In this document: positions 34,448 to 42,406 of the stretch, in pieces
Layout of the letters: every line of letters begins with the position of its first letter
Position numbering within the stretch: position 1 is the stretch's first letter
Translations under genes and position numbers: made by a program
The notes under the pieces: generated by a model
Told to the model about the DNA's origin: nothing
Database searches by the model: none
The model's input: only the letters and a program-made list of their open reading frames with translations
Origin: Thermoanaerobaculales bacterium
GTDB taxonomy: Bacteria; Acidobacteriota; Thermoanaerobaculia; Thermoanaerobaculales; Sulfomarinibacteraceae
Length of the DNA: 64,000 bases
Direction: 5' to 3'
Assembly: GCA_035358815.1 (NCBI GenBank)
Contig: DAOPQC010000008.1
Coordinates: forward strand, 62,001 to 126,000

Positions 34448-36394
34448 ATGATGTCGATTCGCTCCGTCACGCCGCTGCTCGGGCTGGCGATCCTCTGCTC
34501 GGCCGCGGCCAGAGGAGGGGACGACTGGCCGCCGTACTTCGTCGGCGAGGTGGTGGTGGTTGCGGAGTCGGACGACCCCACCGCCGGGCCCGGCACGGTC
34601 ACGGTGCTGGAGGCCGACGACATCCGGAGGCTCGGCGCCGCGACCGTCGCGGATGCGGTCCAGCACCTCGCCGGCGCGTCGATGAGCGTCGGCGCGCGGG
34701 ACGAGCAGCGGATCTGGGTGCGCGGGTATGAGCCGGCCGATGTCCTGGTCCTGCTCGACGGCATTCCGATCGCCGACCCCTACTCGGGCGAGGTGGACCT
34801 CGGCCAGGTGCCGGTCGGCGACGTCGCCCGCATCGTGCTGAGCCGCGGCGCCGCTTCCCCGGAGTACGGGCCGGGCGGCATGGGCGGGGTCATCAACATC
34901 GTCACCGTCCAGGGCGCCGGGGCGGCGGGCTGCTCCGGCGACCTCGAGGCCACCGGCGAGTCGACGGTCCGCGCCCACGCCGCGGCCGGCGGCGCGGCGG
35001 GCAAAGCCGACTGGTACGTCGGGGTGGGCTACGAGTCGTCCGAGGGCTGGCCGCTGAGCGGCGACTTCGAGCCCACGCCGTACGAGGACGGCGGGCGGCG
35101 CGCCAACTCCGACCTCGAGCGCTGGTCGGCGCTGGCGCGCGTGGGTTACGGCTTCGGCGAGCGAGGCCGGCTGACCGCGACCCTGCGGCTGATCGACAGC
35201 GACAAGGGCATTCCGTTCTCGACCGAGCGCCCGGCCGGCTTCGTGCGCTTCGCGCGGTTTCCCGAGTGGCGGCAATCGACGGCGGCGCTCGGCTGGGAGG
35301 GCGAACTCGGCGGCGCGGCGACGCTCCGCGCCCAGCTCTACGGCCACCGTTTCGACAACACCCTGGATGCCTACACGAGCCAGGATCTCGATGAGCTGAG
35401 CCTCGAGTCGACCTTCAACGACGACGTGCTCGGCGGCTGGGTGGTGACGAACACCACGGCCGGCAGGCATGCGCTGTCGGGCGCGCTCCACCTGCGCGAG
35501 GACCGCCACGAGCGCCTCGAGGCGCTGCCTGGTGAGGAGGCGGAGGCGACCGAGCGCTACACCGTGCGCACCGGCTCGCTGTCCGCGGCCGACCGGCTGG
35601 CGCTCGGCGCCCGCACGGCGCTGACGCTGACCGCGGCCGTCGACGACTACCAGGTCGCCAGCGCCTGGCGCGCGGACGGCCTGGCGGGCGGCGAGGGGTC
35701 GTCGACCCTGTTCTCGCCCCAGGCCGAGTTCGATGTGGCTCTCGGACGCGACGTCGCGGGGTCGATCGCGGTCTACCGGCGCAGCCGTTTCCCGACTCTG
35801 CGCCAGCTCTACGGCGGCGATGTCCCGAATCCCGATCTCGCGCCGCAGCTCGCCACCGGCGCCAGCGCCGGGATTGACTGGCGGCCCGGCGGCCGCGGCC
35901 GGCTCGCGATCACCGCGTACGCCGACCGCGTCGACGATCTCATCACCCGCCGTGGCCGTGACTTTCCCTACGAGAACCAGGACCGGGCCGAGCTCGTCGG
36001 CCTCGAGCTCGAGGCCCGCAGCGGCTGGCGACGGGTCGACCTCGGGCTCGAGGCCGCGGTCCAGCAGGCCGACTTTGTCGAGTCCGCCCAGGGGCTGGAG
36101 GAGGTCCCCTACGTGCCCGAGGCGGCCTTCGACGCCGACCTGGGCGTCGCGGTCGCGCGGCGCGGCGACCTCAGGCTGCACTGGGCCTGGGTCGGGACGC
36201 GGGTGTGGTACGACGGCGCCGACCGCCGCGAGCTCGATCCCTATCAGCTGCTGAGGGTGTCCCTCGGCTGGCGCTGGCGGGGCTTCGCTCTCGAGGCCGC
36301 GCTCGACAACGCCCTCGACGCCGATGTCGAGCAGGAGTGGGGCTATCCGACGGCCGGCCGCCGGCTGTGGGTCGCACTGCATGTCGGTCGCTGA
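34448..36394 (+). CDS. TonB-dependent outer-membrane receptor (BtuB-like)
   Basis: A 648-residue receptor. A short signal (MMSIRSVTPLLGLAILCSAA) is followed by a TonB-box-like FVGEVVVVAE, then the plug (VTVLEADDIRRLGAATVADA ... IWVRGYEPADVLVLLDGIPI ... YGPGGMGGVINIV). The rest is a 22-strand barrel ending in an aromatic-rich strand. At ~650 residues it is the size of cobalamin receptors. It starts an operon with an ECF importer, so the imported compound is probably a vitamin, cofactor or metal complex. No cobalamin riboswitch is visible in the 49 bp upstream. The ATG at 34451 is an alternative start. Confidence 0.9.
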   Translation: MMSIRSVTPLLGLAILCSAAARGGDDWPPYFVGEVVVVAESDDPTAGPGTVTVLEADDIRRLGAATVADAVQHLAGASMSVGARDEQRIWVRGYEPADVLVLLDGIPIADPYSGEVDLGQVPVGDVARIVLSRGAASPEYGPGGMGGVINIVTVQGAGAAGCSGDLEATGESTVRAHAAAGGAAGKADWYVGVGYESSEGWPLSGDFEPTPYEDGGRRANSDLERWSALARVGYGFGERGRLTATLRLIDSDKGIPFSTERPAGFVRFARFPEWRQSTAALGWEGELGGAATLRAQLYGHRFDNTLDAYTSQDLDELSLESTFNDDVLGGWVVTNTTAGRHALSGALHLREDRHERLEALPGEEAEATERYTVRTGSLSAADRLALGARTALTLTAAVDDYQVASAWRADGLAGGEGSSTLFSPQAEFDVALGRDVAGSIAVYRRSRFPTLRQLYGGDVPNPDLAPQLATGASAGIDWRPGGRGRLAITAYADRVDDLITRRGRDFPYENQDRAELVGLELEARSGWRRVDLGLEAAVQQADFVESAQGLEEVPYVPEAAFDADLGVAVARRGDLRLHWAWVGTRVWYDGADRRELDPYQLLRVSLGWRWRGFALEAALDNALDADVEQEWGYPTAGRRLWVALHVGR

Positions 36395-37724
36395 TCCGCC
36401 TGCAGGCGCTCGTTTCGGCCAGCCGGCCAGGGGTCTCGCGGTCCGCCGGCTCTCGGTGCGGTACCCGCACCGCGGCCGGGGCCCGCTCGCCGGCGTCGAG
36501 CTCGAGCTCGCGCCGGGTGAGGTGGCATGCCTTCGCGGCCGCTCGGGCAGCGGCAAGACGACTCTGCTCGCCGCGATCAACGGGCTGGTGCCGTGGTTCG
36601 AGCCGGCGACCGTCGAGGGGCGCATCGAGCTCGACGGGGCGGCCCTCGACGACCTCGATCCCGGCCAGCGGGCACCCCTGCTGGGATCGTGTCTCGACCG
36701 GGCCGACTCGCAGCTGTTTCTCGCCACGCCCCGCCACGAGCTCGCCGCGGCGGCCCGCCTTCACGGCGGCTCGCCGGCGGCGGTGGACCTGGTCGGCCGG
36801 CTCGGCATCGGCCCGCTGCTCGACCGTCGCACGACGACGCTGTCGAGCGGCGAGCGCCAGCGGGTGACCCTGGCGGCGGCCTTGACCGCCGCTCCGAGGC
36901 CGGTTCTGCTCGACGAGCCGACCGCGCACCTCGACCCGGGCGGCGCCCGGGCCCTCGCCGCCGCCCTCGCCGAGGTCGCGCTGGCGGGAGGGTCGGCGCT
37001 GATCGCCGACCACGCCGGCTGGCGCCTCAATGGCGCGGTCGGGCGCTGGCTTGAGCTGCGCGATCGCCGCGCCCTCGCGACCGGCCCGCCGCCGGTGCCC
37101 CGGCTGCCGGCCCCGGACCACCGCCCCGGCGACGACCTGGTGCTCGAGGCGCGGGGGCTGGTCCTCGAGCGGTCGGGCCGGCGGCTGGCCGGGCCCGTGG
37201 ACCTTGAGGTGCGGGTGGGCGAGGTGGTCCTGGTCAACGGTCCGAACGGCGCCGGCAAGTCGACCCTGGCGCGCGCGCTGGCCAGCGGGCGCGCCGCCGG
37301 CGGTGCGATCCGGCGCAGCGGGCGCGTCGCGCTGATGCTGCCGGACGCCACCATCCAGCTGCTGCAGGGGACCGTGCTCGGCGAGCTCCAGGCCCTCTGC
37401 CGCGATCGGCAGGTGGTCGCCCGGGTGCTGCGGCGCCACCGCCTCGAGGCGCTCGCCGCCCGTGCGCCCTGGACGCTGTCGCGCGGCGAGCGGCAGCGGC
37501 TGGTGCTGGCGGCCCTCGACGTGACCAGGCCCTCGCTGCTGGTGGTTGACGAGCCCGCGCAGGGGCTCGATCCCGAGGACCTGGCGTCCTTCGTCAACCT
37601 GGTCCACCGCCGCGCGGCCAAGGGTCGCGCCTGTCTGCTGATCAGCCATCGCGAGGAGCTCGCGGGGGCCGCGCACCGCAGGCTGGTGCTCGATCACGGG
37701 CGCCTCGAGGAGGCTGGACGGTGA
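36381..37724 (+). CDS. Tandem ABC ATPase of an ECF importer (EcfA-EcfA fusion)
   Basis: A 447-residue cytoplasmic protein with two ATPase domains. Domain 1 (~18-225): Walker A GRSGSGKTT, signature LSSGERQR, Walker B VLLDEP. Domain 2 (~250-447): Walker A GPNGAGKST, signature LSRGERQR, Walker B LLVVDEP. This is the fused form of EcfA1/EcfA2 and powers uptake with EcfT. The ATG at 36381 overlaps the TonB receptor gene by 14 bp, and its stop overlaps the next start (GTGA), so all four genes are one operon. Confidence 0.9.
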   Translation: MSVADPPAGARFGQPARGLAVRRLSVRYPHRGRGPLAGVELELAPGEVACLRGRSGSGKTTLLAAINGLVPWFEPATVEGRIELDGAALDDLDPGQRAPLLGSCLDRADSQLFLATPRHELAAAARLHGGSPAAVDLVGRLGIGPLLDRRTTTLSSGERQRVTLAAALTAAPRPVLLDEPTAHLDPGGARALAAALAEVALAGGSALIADHAGWRLNGAVGRWLELRDRRALATGPPPVPRLPAPDHRPGDDLVLEARGLVLERSGRRLAGPVDLEVRVGEVVLVNGPNGAGKSTLARALASGRAAGGAIRRSGRVALMLPDATIQLLQGTVLGELQALCRDRQVVARVLRRHRLEALAARAPWTLSRGERQRLVLAALDVTRPSLLVVDEPAQGLDPEDLASFVNLVHRRAAKGRACLLISHREELAGAAHRRLVLDHGRLEEAGR

Positions 37725-38305
37725 TCGATGCCCGCGCCTGGACCCGGGCCGCGCTGGTCGGCAGCCTTTGGGGGGCGCTCGAGCTGTCGGTCGGCTCGGT
37801 GCTTCACCTCAGCCGCATCCCGCTGTCCGGGATGGTGATGTCGGCGATCGGCCTGGCCTGCCTGCTGACGCTGCGCCGGCTCAGCCCGGTGCCGGGCGTG
37901 TGCCTGGTCGCGGGCGCCGTGGCGCTGGTCGTCAAGGTGTTCGGCATCGGCGGCCTGTTCCCCGGCCCGCTGATCGGCATCGGCGCCGAGGCGCTGCTGG
38001 TCGAGCTCGCAGTGACGGCGCTGCCGCGCGGTGCGGCCGCCGCTATGGCCGCCGGCGCCCTGGTCTTCCTGTGGGGGCCGGTGCAGAAGATCGCCATGGT
38101 GCGGATCGTGGCGGGACAGGACGCGATCGATGCGGCGATCGTGCTCGGTGGCCGGGCGGCGGCCGCCGCCGGCCTGGGTGGAGTCGCGGCCGGCTGGGTC
38201 GTCGGCGCCGCCGTGGCGGCGCTGGTAACGGTGGGCGGCATCGCGGGCTGGTCGGCGTGGCGGCTCGGCGGCCGCGTCGCCGGCCGGCTGGGAGTCGAGC
38301 GATGA
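37721..38305 (+). CDS. Putative ECF substrate-binding (S) component
   Basis: A 194-residue membrane protein of about six helices, rich in Ala, Gly and Val, with small loops, as S components are. The start GTG overlaps the stop of the ATPase gene. Sequence motifs do not identify the vitamin. The call rests on size, topology and position between the ATPase and the EcfT-like gene. Confidence 0.65.
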   Translation: MIDARAWTRAALVGSLWGALELSVGSVLHLSRIPLSGMVMSAIGLACLLTLRRLSPVPGVCLVAGAVALVVKVFGIGGLFPGPLIGIGAEALLVELAVTALPRGAAAAMAAGALVFLWGPVQKIAMVRIVAGQDAIDAAIVLGGRAAAAAGLGGVAAGWVVGAAVAALVTVGGIAGWSAWRLGGRVAGRLGVER

Positions 38306-39426
38306 CGCGCCGGATCGCCGGTGTCGGGCTGGGGCTGGCGGCGGCGGCGACCCTGTCCGGCGACCTCCGGGTGGTGGCGGCGGCCGCGGCGGTGGCGGTG
38401 CTGTCGGCGGTCGTGCTCGACCCGCCGGTGGCGCGGTCGGCGGTCGGCGTCGCGGCGGGGCTGACCGTGGCGCTCACGGCCGCGGCGGCCGGCGCCGCCG
38501 TTGCCCTCGTCGAGGGGCCGGCCCGAGGCCTCCTCATGGCGGGCGGGGTGGTGGGCCGGGTGCTGATCCTGTGGATCGCCGCCGGCGTCCTCGGGCGCCG
38601 GGTCGACGCCGACCGGCTGGTCGGCGGCGCGCGCCGGCTTGGCCTGGAGAGACTGGGCCTCGTGCTCGGCCTGGCGCTGAACGCCCTGCCTCGGCTGGCC
38701 GAGGCCGCTGGCGAGGTCTGGATGGTGCACCGGCTGCGCAGCCCGGGCCGCTGGGAGGCGATCCGCCGCGGCCCCCGGATCGCCGAGGTGCTGCTGGCCA
38801 ACGCCGTCCGGATCGGAGACGACGCGGCCGGCGCCGCCGCGCTGCGCGGCCACGGCGGGCTGGCCCACCCGCGCCGGCCCGCGCTCGAGCCGCCCGCGCC
38901 GGTCGTGGTCGTCACCGGACCGCCGGGCTGCGGCAAGACATCGGTGATCGAGTCGGCGGCCGCGGCCCTGCGCGCGCAGGGCAGCTGGCCGGTGGGCATC
39001 ACCCAGCCGGGCGTCTACGCGCGCGGGCGGAAGGTGGGGTTCCTGGTCCGCGACCTGGCGACCGGCGAGGAGGCCGCGCTCGCGCAGATGGTCGAGCGCG
39101 GCAAGGGCGAGCACGGCACCTCCTACCGCTTCTCGCGCGAGGGCCTCGATCACGCCGCCCGGGCGCTCGGCCGGGCGGCAGCCGGGAGCGTGCTGGTGGT
39201 GGACGAGGTCGGCCCGATCGAGCTGCGGGGCGACGGTCACATGCCGGCGCTGCGCCGGGCGCTCGCGACACCCGGCCTCACCGCCGTGGTGCTGGTGGTT
39301 CGCCGTCAGCTGGTGCCGACGCTGCTGGCAGCTCTCGTCGCGACCGAGGTGACCCTGGTCGACGTCGAGGAGGACCCCGACAGTGGCGCCGATCGCGTCC
39401 TGCGCGCCATCGCCGGCACCGGCTAG
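38302..39426 (+). CDS. EcfT-like transmembrane protein fused to THEP1-type NTPase
   Basis: A 374-residue protein starting at ATG 38302, which overlaps the preceding stop (ATGA). Residues 1-190 are a compact EcfT/CbiQ-like membrane domain with four to five helices and an ALRGHGGL coupling-type segment. Residues 198-374 are a P-loop domain: Walker A GPPGCGKT (206-213), VGITQPGVY, KVGFLVRDL, and Walker B VLVVDEVGPIEL with D301. This matches THEP1/DUF265 nucleoside-triphosphatases. Fusion of the ECF scaffold to such an enzyme suggests that imported substrate is dephosphorylated or phosphorylated at the membrane. The membrane half is a weaker call than the NTPase. Confidence 0.8.
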   Translation: MTRRIAGVGLGLAAAATLSGDLRVVAAAAAVAVLSAVVLDPPVARSAVGVAAGLTVALTAAAAGAAVALVEGPARGLLMAGGVVGRVLILWIAAGVLGRRVDADRLVGGARRLGLERLGLVLGLALNALPRLAEAAGEVWMVHRLRSPGRWEAIRRGPRIAEVLLANAVRIGDDAAGAAALRGHGGLAHPRRPALEPPAPVVVVTGPPGCGKTSVIESAAAALRAQGSWPVGITQPGVYARGRKVGFLVRDLATGEEAALAQMVERGKGEHGTSYRFSREGLDHAARALGRAAAGSVLVVDEVGPIELRGDGHMPALRRALATPGLTAVVLVVRRQLVPTLLAALVATEVTLVDVEEDPDSGADRVLRAIAGTG

Positions 39427-39453
39427 CGCCACCGGCGGGCCCGCCGGGGAGAG

Positions 39454-40944
39454 TCAGTCGAAGAACGAGCTCAGGAACTCCTCACGGAGGTACTCGTGCA
39501 TCGCGCGGTTGCGGCTGCCCTCATCGGCGGGCTGGAGGTAGGCGAAGGCCTCGGCCTCGTCGTTGGCCAGGATCGAGTGGCAGACCGTGCAGTCGTCGGT
39601 GATCCACGCTCCCTCCGGGTCCTTGAGGTCGCGGGTGTGGCAGCGGAAGCAGCCGGGTGCCTGGGTGTGGCCGAGCAGGCTGGGGTAGGCGCCCCAGGTG
39701 ATGTTCATCCGGTGATGGACGTTGCGGGCATAGATCTCCTGGAGCACCGTGACCGCGGCGTCGATCCGGTCGAGCCATGCCGAGGCCCGATGCGGGTACT
39801 CGCGGGCGTAGAAGCCCTCGAGCGCCGCCCGGATGCCCTCTGATCCCGCCTCCCGCGACGGGTAGCCGCCGGTGATGGCGGCCACCGCCTCGCGCCGGAT
39901 GAAGGGCAGCGAGCGGTCGATGCGGCCCATCCGGATCGCCGCGTCCACCGCGCGCCCGGGATCCTCGTAGACGTGAGTGGCACGGTTGTGGCAGTCGACG
40001 CAGTCCATGACCCGGACCAGGCCGGACTCGGCGGTGGCGGCCGGCGCGCGGGTGTTCTCGAAGCGGCGCCACTCCCCGTCGGGCCGCCGCACCTCGACCC
40101 ACAGCATCTGCTCGCGCTCGTCGTCGACCGACGAGTAGCGGACCTCGACGCCGCGGGCGACGTGCCAGTGGACGCCGGTCGAGCCGGCGGCGCCAGCGTC
40201 GATCTTGAGGTTGAGGGTGGTGTAGTGGGGAGTGGAGGCCTCGTCGTTGTCGTACCGGATCCGGGTCGTGAGGCGGTTGCCGTAGAACTTCTCGGGCCAG
40301 TGGCAGCGCTCGCAGGTCTCGCGCGCCGGCCGCAGCTGGAGCACCGGGGTCGGGATCGGCCGCTCGTAGAGGTCGAAGGTGGCGGAGACGATCTGCCAGG
40401 CGCCGTTGAGCTTCGAGTTGAGGAGGGCGCCCATGCCCTCGCCGACGTGGCACTCGACGCAGGCGACGCGGGCGTGCGGCGAGGCCTGGTAGGTGGTCCA
40501 CTCCGGGCTCATCACCTGGTGGCAGGCGGTGCCGCAGAAGCGCGGGCTGTCCATGAAGTGCAGCATCTTGATGCTGGTGCCCCCGAGGATGAGGAGGTTG
40601 GCCAGGGTCAGGAGGGCGACGGTCCGGAAGACCCGCGCGCCGGCGACGCTGCCGGCGACCGCGTCCGGGCCGAATCGGGCCTCAACGAGCTCGCGGGTCG
40701 ACAGGCCGGTGCGGCGGCGCTGCCGGTACCAGGCGACCGGGATGATCAGCAGGCCGACGACGAACAGCACCGGGAACAGCATGTAGACGATCAGCCCGAC
40801 GTAGGCGTTGGTGACGATTCCGGCCAGCATCGCGAGCTGGAGCACGACGAAGCTCGCGAACGACGAGGTCGTGAGGACCACGCCCAGCCGACCGAGGCGG
40901 TCGATCGAGACCGCCCGGACGAAGTCGACATAGGAACGGAGCAT
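39454..40944 (-). CDS. Membrane-anchored NapC/NirT-type multihaem cytochrome c
   Basis: A 496-residue cytochrome. GAGGAG precedes ATG 40944, three bases after the stop of the octahaem gene. Three N-terminal helices (~20-120) anchor it. The first haem site is C-GTA-C-H (CX3CH) in SPRFCGTACHQVM, typical of this subfamily. Five CXXCH sites follow: CVECH, CERCH, CVDCH, CFRCH and CTVCH. Likely role: take electrons from quinol and pass them to the HAO-like partner in the periplasm. It is longer than NrfH or HaoC-type NapC proteins because of an extra C-terminal haem domain. Confidence 0.87.
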   Translation of the reverse strand: MLRSYVDFVRAVSIDRLGRLGVVLTTSSFASFVVLQLAMLAGIVTNAYVGLIVYMLFPVLFVVGLLIIPVAWYRQRRRTGLSTRELVEARFGPDAVAGSVAGARVFRTVALLTLANLLILGGTSIKMLHFMDSPRFCGTACHQVMSPEWTTYQASPHARVACVECHVGEGMGALLNSKLNGAWQIVSATFDLYERPIPTPVLQLRPARETCERCHWPEKFYGNRLTTRIRYDNDEASTPHYTTLNLKIDAGAAGSTGVHWHVARGVEVRYSSVDDEREQMLWVEVRRPDGEWRRFENTRAPAATAESGLVRVMDCVDCHNRATHVYEDPGRAVDAAIRMGRIDRSLPFIRREAVAAITGGYPSREAGSEGIRAALEGFYAREYPHRASAWLDRIDAAVTVLQEIYARNVHHRMNITWGAYPSLLGHTQAPGCFRCHTRDLKDPEGAWITDDCTVCHSILANDEAEAFAYLQPADEGSRNRAMHEYLREEFLSSFFD

Positions 40945-40946
40945 GG

Positions 40947-42272
40947 TCACTCCTCGGTGAAGAACCTCGCGTACATCTTCTGCATGTCGCCGGATCGGAT
41001 CTGCTTCGTCAGGTCGGCGGTCTGCTCGCGCACCCAGCGGTGCATCGGGTCCGACTCGAGGATGCGATTGACGAACGCGTTCACCTCGGGGTCGTTGAAC
41101 TCGCGCGCCTCGGGCAGCAGCTTGAAGTAGAAGTGCTGGGCGACCTCGTAGAAGCCGTGCCACCAGGTGTAGTCAGGCCCCATCATGGCGGCGCCGTGGC
41201 GGGCGCGCCGGCCCTCGTGGTGCCACAGCTCCCAGTAGCTCCACTCGACCTTGTTGGAGAACGAGGCCGGGTTCTCGAGCAGCTTGCGGTCCCGGATCAG
41301 CTTCATGAGCTCGGTGGCGGGCCTGGCGAACTTCTCGTTGTAGAGCCTCACCGACGCGTCGAACTGGTGGAAGTGGCCGTCGGTGAAGGTCCGGGTGTGG
41401 CAGGCTGCGCACACCTCCTGCATGTTGGCGCGCTTGGCCTGCCAGTCAGGCTTATGCTCGGAGATCGGCGGCCGCAGCGTCCACGCGATGCGGCGGCCGA
41501 CGTCGTGGGTCGCCGGCTGGCCCTTGGCCGCCGAGATGTGGCAGGTCGCGCAGGTCGGCGCCGCCGAGTAGTCGACGCCGACCACCCACGATTCGGACTC
41601 GAGGTTCATCGCCGCGGTGTTGGTGAAGTAGGTGTTGCCGTGCTTGGACTCCTCGTAGACCTCCTTCTGGGGATGGTCCGGGCCGAGGTGGCACTTGGAG
41701 CAGGCCTCGGGCTGCCGGGCCTGCGCCTCGGAGAAGCCGTGGCGGGTGTGGCAGGCGTTGCAGGAGCCCAGCGAGCCGTCGGGGTTGATGCGGCCGATGC
41801 CGGAGTTCGGCCAGCTCCGGCGGGCCAGCCGGTTGGGGCTCGAAGGGTCGATCTGGACCTTTGAGCCGTGGCAGCTCTCGCAGCCGATGACGGCGACCGG
41901 GTCGCCGGCCGTGACGTGCGCCAGGTAGGCGTCGGCCGAGTCGAGGATCTGGCCGGCGGTCGCGTGGTAGGAGCTCCCCACCTCGTCGGCCTCCCGGCGA
42001 TGGCAGCGGCCGCAGTCCTTGGGCGTCACCAGTGTCGCGATCAGCGCATCGTAGTGCTCGAACGCGTCGACCTCGCCCTTCTCGGCCTGATGGCAGCTCA
42101 GGCAGGTGACGTTGTGCCGGGAGTGCTCGGAGTCGTACCACTGCTTGTACAAGCCCGGCGACTTCTCCTTGTGACAGGTCATGCAGGAGCCTGCCAGCTT
42201 GGGGTCGTCCGCGGCGGCCGCGACCGCCGCAGCCAGCAGTGCCATGACCAAGGTCGTCAACGAGCGATGCAT
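40947..42272 (-). CDS. hao: Octahaem cytochrome c, hydroxylamine oxidoreductase family
   Basis: A 441-residue periplasmic protein with signal peptide MHRSLTTLVMALLAAAVAAA and eight CXXCH motifs (CMTCH, CLSCH, CGRCH, CESCH, CNACH, CSKCH, CATCH, CAACH). The spacing and the distal His motifs (SSYHAT, SKHGNTY, CHTRTFTDGHFHQFD) fit the HAO family. Pairing with a NapC-type quinol dehydrogenase and an NO reductase suggests the reductive form, acting on nitrite, NO or hydroxylamine, as in epsilonproteobacterial HaoA. Whether the crosslinking Tyr of true hydroxylamine oxidases is present cannot be told by eye; YTWWHGFYEVAQHFYF near residue 355 is the candidate region. Confidence 0.87.
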   Translation of the reverse strand: MHRSLTTLVMALLAAAVAAAADDPKLAGSCMTCHKEKSPGLYKQWYDSEHSRHNVTCLSCHQAEKGEVDAFEHYDALIATLVTPKDCGRCHRREADEVGSSYHATAGQILDSADAYLAHVTAGDPVAVIGCESCHGSKVQIDPSSPNRLARRSWPNSGIGRINPDGSLGSCNACHTRHGFSEAQARQPEACSKCHLGPDHPQKEVYEESKHGNTYFTNTAAMNLESESWVVGVDYSAAPTCATCHISAAKGQPATHDVGRRIAWTLRPPISEHKPDWQAKRANMQEVCAACHTRTFTDGHFHQFDASVRLYNEKFARPATELMKLIRDRKLLENPASFSNKVEWSYWELWHHEGRRARHGAAMMGPDYTWWHGFYEVAQHFYFKLLPEAREFNDPEVNAFVNRILESDPMHRWVREQTADLTKQIRSGDMQKMYARFFTEE

Positions 42273-42406
42273 GGTGGCCTCCTCCTTCTCGGGTCCTCAC
42301 GGCAGCCCGCTCGTCCCGCCGATCAGGCCGCGACGGCGGCTGTCATCGACAAAGGGTGCGAGCGCCCGCCGCCTGCGGCGGGCGCCGCCTCCCGAACAAC
42401 GCGGAA

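Noticed and set aside
34388..36727. 779-codon minus-strand frame opposite the TonB receptor
   Set aside because: The plus strand encodes an unmistakable receptor; the antisense frame is a by-product of GC-rich codon use.
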